A DNA stretch of 44,218 nt from Cochliopodium minus (lineage: Eukaryota; Discosea; Himatismenida; Cochliopodiidae): NCBI GenBank assembly GCA_024220525.1, contig JAMYWO010000026.1, positions 184,663 to 228,880 of the forward strand, read 5' to 3'. Made by a program: the position numbers and the translations under genes. Numbering within the stretch: position 1 is the stretch's first letter; each line of letters begins with the position of its first letter. Below the pieces are notes generated by a model, which ran no database searches, was not told where the DNA came from, and saw nothing but the letters and a program-made list of their open reading frames with translations. Below are positions 22,435 to 33,516 of this stretch, one piece after another.

Positions 22435-22488
22435 TTTTTTTCTTCAAAAGAAATTGTAAAATAAACGATAATAGTTCAATCAACTTTT

Positions 22489-24525
22489 TTATTCTGTCTC
22501 AAATTTCTTATAATTTGAATTAGTGGAATTATCACTTTTAGTTTTTTTATCTGATGTGTTAGTGTTAGTGCTTTTTTTGGTTTCTCTCGTTTTGAACATG
22601 ATAAAATAACACAAAGCATACAAAGGCATTATTCCAGCTTGAGTCCCATTAATTGCCAAAATGGGAACAGGATTTAAGATGAAGGCATTATGGAGAACAA
22701 GTCCACGGAGTATCAACTGCACAATTACTAAAAATAAAATTCCAAAAGTAACAGAAATCAATTGAATATACTCATTTTTCTTTCTATCTTTTGTTCCGCT
22801 CTTGAGATCAAACATTGGTAAAAGTCTTTTTAAAAAGATTATGTTACAAGTGAAATAATAAAGTGCTATCAAAATGAAAACTGCGCATCTAAACCATTGT
22901 GATGAATTTGGTGTTAGTTCTCCAAATGAATATGTGAATTGATAAACAAGATCCACAAGAATGGAAATCTAAATTTTCATTAAAAAAAAATTAAATTTTT
23001 TAATAAAATTGAATTATTTCTTACCAAAAAAGCAGTCATCAAAAGGGCTGATACAAAATAAGCAAGAAAAACAAATTTAGTGTATCTTGTTGTTGAAAAT
23101 AAGATGTTGGACAGATGGAATGTAACTAGTAACAGAGAAAAAGTGAGGAACAAATCTCCAATGTTCAAAGTCATAATTAAATACTGAAAAAAAGTTTTTT
23201 ACAAATTTAAATATTTAAATTAAAATTTTCTTACAGAAAAATAAGGTATTGCATCCCAGTAAGCCCAAGGATCCAGTAAATATAATAAATACGCTAACAT
23301 AGCTATTAAGGTTGAGAAGAACACCATAATGGAAACAGAGAAAGCATTTTTTTTTCTGAAATAATCTATTATTTTGAATGCCATCAATCCAATTCCCATC
23401 ACATTTAAAATTCCTAAAAATATTTGGTAGAAAAGTATTGCTCCTTTTTTTAGATCATCAATAGGACTCTTTTTTTTTTTATTTATTATATTTTATTTAA
23501 TAAAATTGATATAAATTAAAAATGAGCAAAATTATTGACAAATATATGAAATGATAGAATTTGAAGGTGTGATGATATTTTTTTTTAAAATGATCATTTT
23601 AAAGATTCTTTAATTTAATCACCCTTTTATTAAAAATTTTTAATTTTATTTTTTACAGGATTTGCTTCTATTTTGAAAATGACTTGTCCACCAGAACCAA
23701 AGGTAGGAGCAATAATTTTTGTAAAATCATATCTTAAATTTATTTTAATTTTAATCATCTCATTAAAAAAAATATTATTTTTTTACAATTCAATGAAAAT
23801 GGTTGGTATTTTGATTGCTCCAGGTCCTGGATTTGTTTGATAAAGTTTCGAAAAAAGATGTGTAGATGGAGTAAGAATCAATACCTAAGAAAAAATTTAT
23901 TCAATTCGTTAATGATCATGTTTTGATTATGATAGATTAAATATGAATTTATTTTATGTTGGAGGAATTATAAAAATTATAAAGATTAATTAATTTTTTT
24001 TGAATGGCGAATAATATAATTTTAATTGTGAATTTGAATTGTTGAAAAATATTATTTTTTTTTACAGCAGCTGCACCTGCATTTTGTGCTATCATGGCAT
24101 GATGAGGTACACTATGGAAAATGAAAATAAAAAATGGAAATTGAAAAAAATTCATAACAAAAAAAAAAAGAATCCTTACGAACAACCATTATCAGGTATT
24201 ACCATAACCAATGCACCTTTCATAAATGGAGCTAAAGAGGGATCTGGACCTTTGCAACTTTGCATTCCTTTTGCATCAAGACCAAGAGGAACTTTTTGAT
24301 AGAAAAAAATAAGAAAGGATTAAAATCATTTGAAGTTTAACAAATTGAATTTAATTTTTGGTGGATTTTACTGAGATAAGTTGTGAGATTAAATGGAAGT
24401 TTTGCTGATGATCCATGTAAATATGGTGTTCTCACATATATTGGAGTGAAGGATCCATTTAGAAAAACATATGATGCCTTTGATGATATCATTAAAATGA
24501 ATATGATTGTAAATGTGAATTTCAT
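22489..24525 (-). CDS. PA-domain seven-transmembrane protein, copy A
   Basis: Exons on minus: 24525-24372, 24291-24180, 24111-24066, 23884-23787, 23732-23657, 23468-23235, 23183-23025, 22968-22489; 452 aa. Start chosen at 24525 because it yields a signal peptide (MKFTFTIIFILMISSKAS). The extracellular part is a protease-associated (PA) domain: FMKGALVMVIPDNGCS, HHAMIAQNAGAAAVLILTPS, GAIKIPTIFIELYDFTKI. Then seven hydrophobic segments: GAILFYQIFLGILNVMGIG, FSVSIMVFFSTLIAMLAYLL, IGDLFLTFSLLLVTFHL, FVFLAYFVSALLMTAFL, FRCAVFILIALYYFTCNIIF, LISVTFGILFLVIVQLILRG and a last one around ALCYFIMFK. The cytoplasmic tail is Lys/Ser/Asn/Thr-rich and ends KKFETE. PA domains bind or present ligands in sorting receptors and PA-TM-RING ligases; the 7TM unit suggests a receptor or sorting role. 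No family name recognised. Confidence 0.85.
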
Positions 24526-24685
24526 TTTTCTTTTGAGAAATCCAATTTTTTTATTTATTCCTTCCAAAAACAAAAAATTTAAAACTTTCATCCAAGATCA
24601 AAAGAATTAATAAAGTTTAATCCCTTTGGAAAATAAATAATTTGTTATCTCGAATCAAAAATAAAGTTAATTATCGTCAAAAATT

Positions 24686-26672
24686 TTATTCTGTTTCAAA
24701 CTTTTCGTATTTTTTATCTGAAGAATCACTTTTTTTCTCACCTGAATTGCTACTAGTTTTCTTAGTTTCTCTAGATTTAAACAAGAAAAAATAACACAAA
24801 GCGAACATGGGAATAATCCCAACTTGAGTTCCATTGATTGCCAAAATGGGAACGGGAAAAAAAAGGTAAACATTATGGAGAACAAGTCCACGAAGTATAA
24901 GAATTACAACGACAAGAAAGAAAATTCCAAACGTGACAGAAATTAATCTTATGTATTGATTTTTCTTTTCGTCTTGAGTTCCACTTTTGAGAGAGAACAT
25001 TGGTATTAATCTTCTCAAAAATACAATGTTGCAGATGAAATAAAATACAGCAATTAAAATGAAAACAGCACATCGAAACCATTGTGAAGAATTGGGTGTT
25101 AATTCTCCAAATGAGTAAGTTAATTGGTAGATGACATCAACAAGAATAGAGGTCTAATGTAACGAAAAATTGTTTATTTAAAAGTAAATTAAAAAGTTAT
25201 AGGTTTTTTTTAAAAAAAGAAAAATTTGTAATATAAATTTAAATTTACCAAAAACCCAACCATCAAAAGAGCAGATACAAGATAGGGAATAAAGACAAAT
25301 TTAGAATATTTCGTCGTAACAAAAAGTAAATGTGACAAATGGAATGTAACAAGTAAGATTGAAAGGGTCATGAATAAATCTCCAATGTTCAAAGTCATGA
25401 TAATAAACTTTTTAAAAAGAAATGGAAAAATTGTTTTAAAATAGACGGTAAATTAATAGTAAATATTTTTTTTTACTGAAAAATAGTGAATAGAATCCCA
25501 ATATGACCATGGATCGAATAAATATAAACTGTATGATAAAAGTGAAATCAAGGTAGAGAAAAATACCATGATAGAAACAGAAAAGTCATTTTTTTTTCTG
25601 AAATAATCTATTATTTTGAATACCATCAATCCCACTCCTATCATGTTCAGTAATAATAAAAATGTTTGATAAAAAATGATTCCTCCTTTCTTTAGATCAT
25701 CCAAATTTGACTTTATTTAAATTTTTTTTTTTAATTAAATAAAAAATAAAAAATCGAATTGAGACATGTGAAATAAATTGAATTGAATAGTTTAAATTGA
25801 TGAATAGATTAAAAGGGGTATAATGATTAAAGATGATTTTTATCTTTCCTATAAGGAAATCTTTATATTTTTTCTTTCAAGATTCTTATTATTAATCCCT
25901 CTTTTAAAAAAAAATTTTTTTTTTACAGGATTTGCTTCTATTTTGAAAATGACCTGTCCACCAGCACCAAATGTAGGAGCTATTATTTTTGTAAAATCAT
26001 CCCTAAATCAATTATAATTTAATCACAAAAAAAAAAAAAATTTTTTTTTTACAATTCAATAAAGATGGTGGGGATTTTGATCACTCCAGGTCCTGGATTA
26101 GATTGATATGATTTCGAAAAAAGATAGGTGGATGTTGTGAGAATCAATACCTCAACAAAAAAAAATGATTGAGAGGAAAATGAGGAATTTAAGAAATTAT
26201 AAAATAACTGTCAAAAAAATAATAAATTTACTGCAGATGCTCCTGCATTTTGTGCTACTAATGCATGTTGTGGTATGCTTTTTTTATTGAAATTATTTTG
26301 ATTAATTAAAGGGAGAATAAAGAAGTTTCTTACGAACATCCATTATCAGGGATGACCATCACCAATGCTCCTTTCATAAACGGTGCTAATGTAGGATCTG
26401 GACCTTTACAATTTTGCATTCCTTTTGTATCAAGACCAAGAGGGACTTCCCGACAAACAAAGAAGGAAAAAATGAGAATAAAAATTAAATTCAATTTTTT
26501 TTTGAACAAACTTACCAAGATAGGTTGTTAGATTGTATGGAAGTTTTGCTGATATTCCATGCAAATATGGTGTTTTGATATATATTGGTGTGAAAGATCC
26601 ATTTAAGAATACGTAAGATGCTTTTGTTGACGATATTATCACTATTAAACATATTATAATTGATAATTTCAT
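24686..26672 (-). CDS. PA-domain seven-transmembrane protein, copy B
   Basis: Exons on minus: 26672-26516, 26445-26334, 26277-26232, 26150-26053, 26002-25927, 25710-25477, 25407-25249, 25153-24686; 449 aa. Six internal exons have exactly the same lengths as in copies A and C (112, 46, 98, 76, 234, 159 nt) with the same phases. Signal peptide MKLSIIICLIVIISSTKAS, N-terminal SYVFLNGSFTPIYIKTPYL, PA domain with MKGALVMVIPDNGCSIPQHA and AQNAGASAVLIL, then YFRKKNDFSVSIMVFFSTL between TM1 and TM2. The loop between TM5 and TM6 is basic (SGTQDEKKNQYIRL), placing it in the cytosol. The tail ends YEKFETE. It lies 160 bp upstream-to-downstream from copy A, so each copy has its own short promoter. Confidence 0.87.
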
Positions 26673-27142
26673 ATTTTAAACTTCCAAATCTCCAATTAAT
26701 TTTATATTAATATTTTTTTTTAATTTTTTTATATTTTCAAATTTGAATCAAATTTTTAAATTCATCAAAAAACTGAATTGTTTCATTATAATTGTTTATA
26801 TTTATCTCCTTACCTTTCTTTCATATATTGAATTTAATATTTTCCTTTACAACTATTCTAAATCTTTTCAATAAATTCAATTCTACCTCTTCATCAATGA
26901 AATTTATCTATATTCTAAAAAGGAAAATCCTGAACAATCGATTAATTTATTTTATATAAAAGTGGTGTAAAATGATATCAAAAATAAAATTTTAAAAGTC
27001 ATCAAATTACTTGAGTACAATTAATTATTGAAAAAGAACAATCGATTATTTTAAGAATGTTTTAATCTTTTTTTTTCAAAATGTTATCTTTAATTTTTTC
27101 AATTTTCTAATTTATAAAATGCTTATATTGTCAAAAATTTTT
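26673..27142 (-). other. Intergenic between PA-7TM copies C and B
   Basis: 470 bp, longer than the 160-bp spacer between B and A. AT-rich; I see no coding remnant of a further copy and no RNA gene. It should contain the copy B promoter and copy C 3' end. Confidence 0.45.
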
Positions 27143-29200
27143 TTATTCTGTTTCAAATTTTTTGTAGTTTGCATTTTTATCCGAATCACTCTTTTTCTCA
27201 GTAGAATTGCTACTTGTTTTCTTTTTGGTATCTCTTGTTTTGAACAGAAAAAAATAACACAAAGCAAACAATGGAGCAATAGCAACTTGGCAACCATTAA
27301 TAGACAACATGGCAACCGGTGAGCCCATATAAGGTGAATGTAGAACAAGACCATGCAAAATAATGAGTATAATTACAAGAAACAAAATTCCAAAAGTAAC
27401 AGAAATCAATCTAATGTACTGGCTTTTCTTTTTATCTTGAGTTCCGCTCTGAAGAGAGAACATTGGTAAAAGTCTTCTCAAAAAAACAATGTTACAGATG
27501 AAATAGTACAGTGCGATCAAACAAAAAACTGCAGTTCTAAATGATTGTGATGAATTTGGTGTTATTTTTCCGTAAGAATATGAAAGTTGATGACTAAGAT
27601 CAACGAGAATCGATGTCTTATTTAAAATATAACAATAAAAAAAAAATTTTAAGAATTAAAAAAGTTATTTACCAAATATCCAGCCATTAAAAGAGATGAT
27701 ACAACATAAGGAATCCATACTAATTTAGAGTATCTTGTTGTTTCAAAAAGTAAATGTGACAAATGGAATGTCACAAGCAAGATAGAAATAGTTAGAAATA
27801 AATCTCCAATGTTTAAGTTCATGATTAAATACTGGAAAAAAAATTTATTAATTTCAAAAAATTGGAAATTTATTTGTAATCTTACCGAAAAATAAGGAAT
27901 TGCATCCCAATAAGCCCATGGATCAAGTACATATAAACAATTAGCAATTAGTGTTATCAAAGTTGAAATGAAAACGAGGATGGAAACTGAGAAATCGTTT
28001 TTTTTTCTAAAATAATCTGTTATTTTGAACACCATCAACCCCATTCCCGCCAAAGTTAAAATTTCTAAAAATGTTTGGTAGAATATGATTCCTCCCCTCT
28101 TTAAATCATCCATTTTGCTCTTTATTTAAAAAATTATAAAAAAATGAGATTATACACTTCTTGTAAATAAGAAATAGTGGAATGAATGGAATGATTTTTA
28201 AAGATAGATAAAAGGTATAGATAATTAAAGATGATTTTTTTTCCTATTAAGAAATCTTTATTTCATTTGAAGATAATTTTATATCCTTTAAAAATAAAAA
28301 TTTTTTATACAGGATTTGCTTCGATTTTGAAAATGATTTGTCCACCAGAACCAAATGTAGGAGCTAATATACTTGTAAAATCTTTTCTATTTATGGAATT
28401 TTATAAACACTGTTAAAAAATGAGAGAATATTTTTTTTTTTTTTACAATTCAATCAATATGGTGGGTATTTTGATCACCTCAGGTCCAGGACGTTCATGT
28501 TGAAGTTTAGAAAAAAGCCATGTACCCCCAGTAAGAATTAATACCTGAGTAAAAAAAAAAAAATGATTGATTCAGTTTGGATTTAGTTGTTGATTCAATT
28601 GATGGTTAATAGATAGAAAATGAAATATTTGAAAAGAAGGATAGTTTATTTGGAGAAAAGGAATTTAAGAAATTTAAATTTTATAAAAAGAAAATATTAT
28701 TTTTTTTATTACAGCACTTGCCCCTGCTTTTTGTGCAACTAATGCATGTTGTGGAATACTAAATTCAAAAATATTAATAATTTGTATTTAATTCTATTTA
28801 TGTTCGCCAATATTAAAAAAAAATAACAGAAAAAATTTTATTTTTTAGGAAAGATCCTTACGAACATCCACCATCAGGAACCACCATAACCAATGCACCT
28901 CTCATAAATGGAGCTAAAGATGGATCTGGACCTGTGCAGTTTTGCATTCCTTTTGCATCACGACCGAGAGGAACTGTATAAAAAAAAAATTTACGATAAA
29001 ATTAACACATAATTTAAAAAATTCAATTAGATTTTACTGAGATAAGTTGTGAGATTGAATGGAAGTTTTGCTGATATTCCATGTAAATATGGTGTTTTGA
29101 TGTATATAGGAGTGAAAGATCCATTCAAGAATACATATGATGCTTTTGTCGATGATATCATTACCATCATTATAAGGCATAATATCGATAATAATTTCAT
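27143..29200 (-). CDS. PA-domain seven-transmembrane protein, copy C
   Basis: Exons on minus: 29200-29038, 28973-28862, 28758-28713, 28544-28447, 28386-28311, 28119-27886, 27831-27673, 27616-27143; 453 aa. Start at 29200 gives signal peptide LLSILCLIMMVMISSTKAS. The PA domain (MRGALVMVVPDGGCS, QHALVAQKAGASAVLIL) has diverged slightly: LGLD/LGRD and TGGTWLFSKL replacing TSTYLFSKS. TM1-TM2 keep YFRKKNDFSVSI. The last exon is the most changed (SHQLSYSYGKITPNSSQSF, SINGCQVAIAPLFALCYFF) but the tail ends YKKFETE as in A and B. Copy identities suggest duplication followed by divergence under constraint: all frames are open and all splice sites kept. Confidence 0.86.
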
Positions 29201-29379
29201 TTTTCCTTTCTCTCAAAGATTGAAAAAATGTGTAATTATTTTTATTTGAGGAATCTGATTTTATTTTATTTTATATTTTATAACCCAATTAAATAAAAAA
29301 TAAGAAATAAAATTTCAAATCGAATAATCAAAAAATTTTTTGATAATACAACAAAGTTTATTAGTTACATATTTGGGAT

Positions 29380-29800
29380 AAAACTGTTTCAAATTTATTG
29401 TAATTTGGAGTTTTTTCTTAAGAAACAATTTTTTTCTCACTCGAGTTGTTACTTGATTCTTTTTTGGTTATCTAGTTTTAAATAGAAAAAGAAACCTACT
29501 GCAAACAGAGGAGCATTTCCAACTTTTAGTTCCAGTTTTCGCTAGAATGGGAATAAGAAATAAAATGTATGAAGAACAAATCCACGTATAACAAGAGTTA
29601 CAATTCCTAGAAAGAAAATTCCCAATGTAATAGAAATTAATCTTTTTTTCACTTTTCTTTTTGTCTTGGGTTCCACTTTGAAATTTTGTAAAAGCCTTTT
29701 TAAAAAAATATTGTTGCGAGTGAAAAAATATGTGAATGCAATCAAAATGAAAACTCCAGTTCTGTAACCTTTGTGTTGAATTTATTGTCAAAAAATTAAT
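29380..29800 (-). pseudogene. Decayed 3'-exon of a fourth PA-7TM copy
   Basis: Only the region corresponding to the last exon (TM5-TM7 and tail) is recognisable. Frame 1 gives FLKRLLQNFK; after a shift comes RLISITLGIFFLGIVTLVIRG, matching LISVTFGILFLVIVQLILRG of copy A, and another frame gives FLFLFKTR. Stops (including TAG right after FKTR and TAA in the tail) and shifts break it, yet a trace of the KFET terminus remains near 29385. No PA-domain or TM1-TM4 exons follow upstream, where an RCC1-repeat gene begins on the other strand. Position and orientation fit the head-to-tail array. Confidence 0.82.
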
Positions 29801-29865
29801 AATTCTAATTTTTAACTAAAAATTAATTGGAATGGGAATGAGAACCAATTAATAAAAAAAAAAAA

Positions 29866-31515
29866 ATGATCACAAGCTCTTCGTTATCAACTAGTTCATT
29901 TATTTATACTGGTATATTAAAATTCATATCCTTGATATCTTCATTCTTTCTTTTTTTAAGATGGTATATTGTATGGATTTGGATTTAATTCTAGGGGAGC
30001 GCTCGGTATTAAAACTGATGGAAATGTATACGTACCTAAAATCTGTAGAAAGGATAATGAGATCAAAGAATTATGTAGTGGCCAATTGCATACCCTTATG
30101 TTGCTCAATAATGGAGAATTATATTCTAGTGGTGCAAATTCACATGGTTATTTCTATAAATAAACAATGATTGAAATGAATCTATCATTTCATCAATTGA
30201 TTCATAGATTCATTTCTTTTTTCAAAAAACTCCATTCGATATAGAATAAAAATTTCTCCGAAAATTTATTTATAAATCTAAAAATCCATTTCGAATAAAC
30301 TCTTTAAAAAAATACCTTGGATGAGAAGAATAATTTTTTTAACAAAAGGACAATTAGGGATAGGATCAGAAACAGATTCAAGCTCGTTCCAACTTGTCAT
30401 GAAAGACAAAGATATAAAATGGATCGGAGCATCCTCTTCATCAACATTCGTATACAAAAATAATGGAGATTTGATGTTTTGTGGGTTGGACATAATAGAG
30501 TGTAAAAAAAGTGTGACTTATCCTAAATTGATTTTTAACGATAAAACTATTGTGCATATGTGTATTGGTGGAAATAATGTTGCGTTTTATAATCATGATG
30601 AAGAACTGAAATTTCTTGGACAAGATTTTTCAGGTGGTACCAAGTATAATATTGAGGGTGTTGTATCGTTATGTGCTGGTATTAAATTTATGTTTTTCTT
30701 TTAAAGAAACTTTTGAGATTTTTTAAATTTTATCTCATTTTAAATAAAGGAGCCGAACACTTTATTTATCTTACAAAAAATGGGGAAGTGTATGGGTTGG
30801 GAAATAACTTTTCTGGGCAGCTGGGTCTAGGTAGTTTGCAAAAAACTAAAACTCCTCAACTTATCATGAAAGATCCTCAAATTGCGTCCATTTGTTGTGG
30901 AGGAAATCATAGCGCAATCTATAAAGTAACATTTTTATTTTTTTTTTTTAACTTTTTTTTTACAATTATTTTTTTTTTGATAAGAAAAATGGAGATTTAT
31001 TTTTTTTTGGAAGTAACAATTTTGGTCAATTGGGTACGGGCAACACAGTAAACCAAAATGAACCCACTCTCATCCTTAACGAACAAAACATCAAGTCAAT
31101 ATCACTAGGATACGTCCAATCCATGATCTACAAGTTCAATGGTGATCTGATGGTCTTTGGGATCAATTCTGATGGAAGAATAGGTCTGGGAAAAGAAATT
31201 ATTAGCAAAAATACACCCACTCTACTCAAAAATTATCCAAACATCTCAATACTGGGAAATGCTTCTTTGAGATTCAAATGGAATATTGATTTTCATTTTT
31301 TCTCTTACTCTTTTCGATGTGGAATATTTTGTTTTGTTTCTTGTTTGAAGTTTCAGAAGAGATACATTTTGCCCAAGATTCCAAAATTTGTACTCTGGAA
31401 TATATTGGGGGATTTGGATTCTTTTTCTTTTCCCATTCAACCACAAAAAAAAAACAAAAATAAAAATAAAAAAATAAATAAGAAAAATAAAAAAAAATCA
31501 AACAAAAAATATTAA
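29866..31515 (+). CDS. RCC1-repeat (beta-propeller) protein
   Basis: Exons 29866-29911, 29961-30146, 30349-30678, 30750-30925, 30985-31515; 422 aa. The short first exon (MITSSSLSTSSFIYT) joins in phase to DGILYGFGFNSRGALGI. RCC1-type blades: LYGFGFNSRGALG, GELYSSGANSHG|QLGIGS, GDLMFCGLD, GEVYGLGNNFSGQLGLGS with AEHFIYLT, GDLFFFGSNNFGQLGTG, and GDLMVFGINSDGRIGLG. The fourth blade is degenerate. After the propeller comes a non-RCC1 tail: WNIDFHFFSYSFRCGIFCF and LPKIPKFVLWNILGDLD, then a very basic Lys/Asn run. Such propellers serve as Ran/Rho/Arf exchange factors, chromatin binders or ligase subunits; the sequence does not choose among these. It converges on the SNARE gene with 32 bp between stops. 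Confidence 0.85.
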
Positions 31516-31547
31516 ATAAAAAAATTAATTTCAATTTATTTTTCCTT

Positions 31548-33224
31548 TCAAATTATGGAAGTAGTATTATTGGTGTGGTTATGACGAGCAGCACACCTCT
31601 CTTTGCTCAAAATAATATTACACATTCCACCAGTAGTTCCCAAGAAGATGATGACAACGAGAAGTAAAATGATGAGGATCCACAAGCAACATGTTCCTGA
31701 CTCCTTTTGTGCAAAGTCATTGATTCTTTTGTTCTCCATCTTCACTTTTCTGTTTTCCTTGTCCACTTTACCATGAATGTGGTCTAATAATTCGTCATGG
31801 CGTTCCTAATGAATTCAAAAATATTTGTTTTTTATTTTAAATTTTTTTATTTTGATATTTTTATTTTATTTATTTTTAATTTTTTTCTTTTTTTTTTTAA
31901 ATTTCGTTTTATTTAAATTTATTTTATTACGAGTTCATCATTCATTCCTCTTCCTATTTGCCCGAGTGTATCTATACTTTCACTCAACATGTCGAGGCCT
32001 TTGTCTTGCTCTAAAATCAAAAATGGTATGTAAATATTAAAATATTTAAAAAAAATAATAAAAAAAGGTGTAAAAAAATAAATAATAGAAAAAAATAATA
32101 AAATGAAAAAAAGAATAAAAAATAAATTTTAAAAATTTTTGTTTTTTTCACCTTTCATAATATGAGATTGTCTGTCAATCAATTGTCTGTTGTCTAAGTT
32201 CTTGGTAGCCTCAGTCTCCTTACCCCAGACACTGTTGGGGTTTTTAGATTCGAACAAATCGTTTCTTTCGTAGCTGTGGAATGATCCCGATGTCTCGTAT
32301 TGTCTTTGGAGATCATCCCTTTCCAAATTAAAGTTGTCAATCATGTCTTGTCTTCTCCTTGCTTCGTTTTCTGTTCTTTAAAAATAAAAAGGTTTTAAAA
32401 AATTATTAGTAAATGGAAAAAACAAAAGAATTAATCGGATGAAGAATTTGATGTTCTAATCAGATTTTAATGAGTTGAAATTACTTTTATCTTTTACACA
32501 TACAATTTATTAAGAATGAATTTGTTGTATCAATCAATTTATAAGGTATTTCTTTAATTTATTATTTAATATCTTTTATAAGTTAGATTCTTGTTTGATT
32601 ATCCATATTTTTTTATTTAAGTTAACTGATTTGAAATTTCTTTCGAGATTTGTTTATATAAATTGATTTTAATATGATGTTTTAGTATAGTTTGTACATT
32701 CAAATGATTTTCCAAAAGAAATTTTTTGATGATATCTTATATCTTCATTTGAAAGAGAAATATTGTTTTCTTGATAAAGTTTAAAAAAAAAAATTCTATG
32801 TCAAGGTAATTATAAAATTTGATAATATTGGAGGTTATCACAAATTGTTGATATATTTAATTATATTGTTCTTGAAGTATAATTGTTAATATAAATTGAA
32901 TAATATTTTGAAAATGGGCTTATTCATTCTTAATATCTTTGATACAGTTTAATAAACCTGTTATATGAATTTCTTTGTTGATATGTTGAAAAATATATTT
33001 TACATTGATTTTGTAGATTTTCTTTGCCCCAATTCCATTCTTAGATTATCCAATTTATTTCTGACATAATTTAATCTTTTGATAATATCGTTTGCCACCT
33101 TATTTGCATCGTTCTGATTTCCCAATTGAATGAATTTATTTCTTTTGAGGAGATCTGCCCTTATATCTCCAAATGTTGATTCTATATCATTACATTCTAA
33201 AGTCCAATTATCTCCAAATGACAT
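31548..33224 (-). CDS. STX8: Syntaxin-8-like Qc-SNARE
   Basis: Exons on minus: 33224-33004, 32375-32152, 32010-31931, 31805-31548; 260 aa. N-terminal helical region (NDIESTFGDIRADLLKRNKF, RLNYVRNKLDNLRMELG), a middle segment ARRRQDMIDNF resembling the syntaxin-8 RRQNLLDD stretch, then the SNARE motif: SHIMKEQDKGLDMLSESIDT, LGQIGRGMNDEL, ERHDELLDHIHGKVD, KENRKVKMENKRINDFAQKE. It ends with GTCCLW and a membrane anchor (ILIILLLVVIIFLGT). Qc-SNAREs of this type act in endosome/lysosome fusion. Unusual points: the zero-layer position (EL-x-x-Q in relatives) reads ELERH, i.e. histidine; about 22 residues follow the anchor, so it has a luminal tail (CNIILSKERCAARHN); and the first intron is 628 nt. 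It could also be assigned to the syntaxin-6/SYP5 group, but syntaxin-8 fits best. Confidence 0.82.
32376..33003 (-). other. Unusually long first intron of the SNARE gene
   Basis: 628 nt where most introns here are 45-220. It is bounded by GTAAAA and TTTTAAAG and keeps phase (AT|A). Composition is AT-rich but less homopolymeric than other introns. I see no open frame or RNA gene in it. Confidence 0.6.
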
Positions 33225-33516
33225 TTTTGAGTGGTATAAATAAACAAAAAAGCTTTTTTAAATTTTTTTTATCTGAATTTTAATTTTCAAAAGAACTTTT
33301 ATTCTAAAATTGATCATATTCTTTTGAATAAAGAGTTATTGGAAACATTTATATAGATACCCAACTCATGTTTTTAAAATATCTTTTGAATTGAAAAGAT
33401 TATACAAATAATTTTCAACAAATTGTGGAATCTTTTTGATATTTGGTTGTCTTTCAAATTCTTTGATTGTAATAATTGAACCAAAATAAAAAAAAATTGA
33501 AATTAAAACAAAAAAG

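Noticed and set aside
33000-33224. An independent small gene encoding the SNARE N-terminal helices
   Set aside because: It lacks a stop in a sensible place, ends at a GTAAAA donor, and the helices match the N-terminal region of syntaxin-8 upstream of the SNARE motif.
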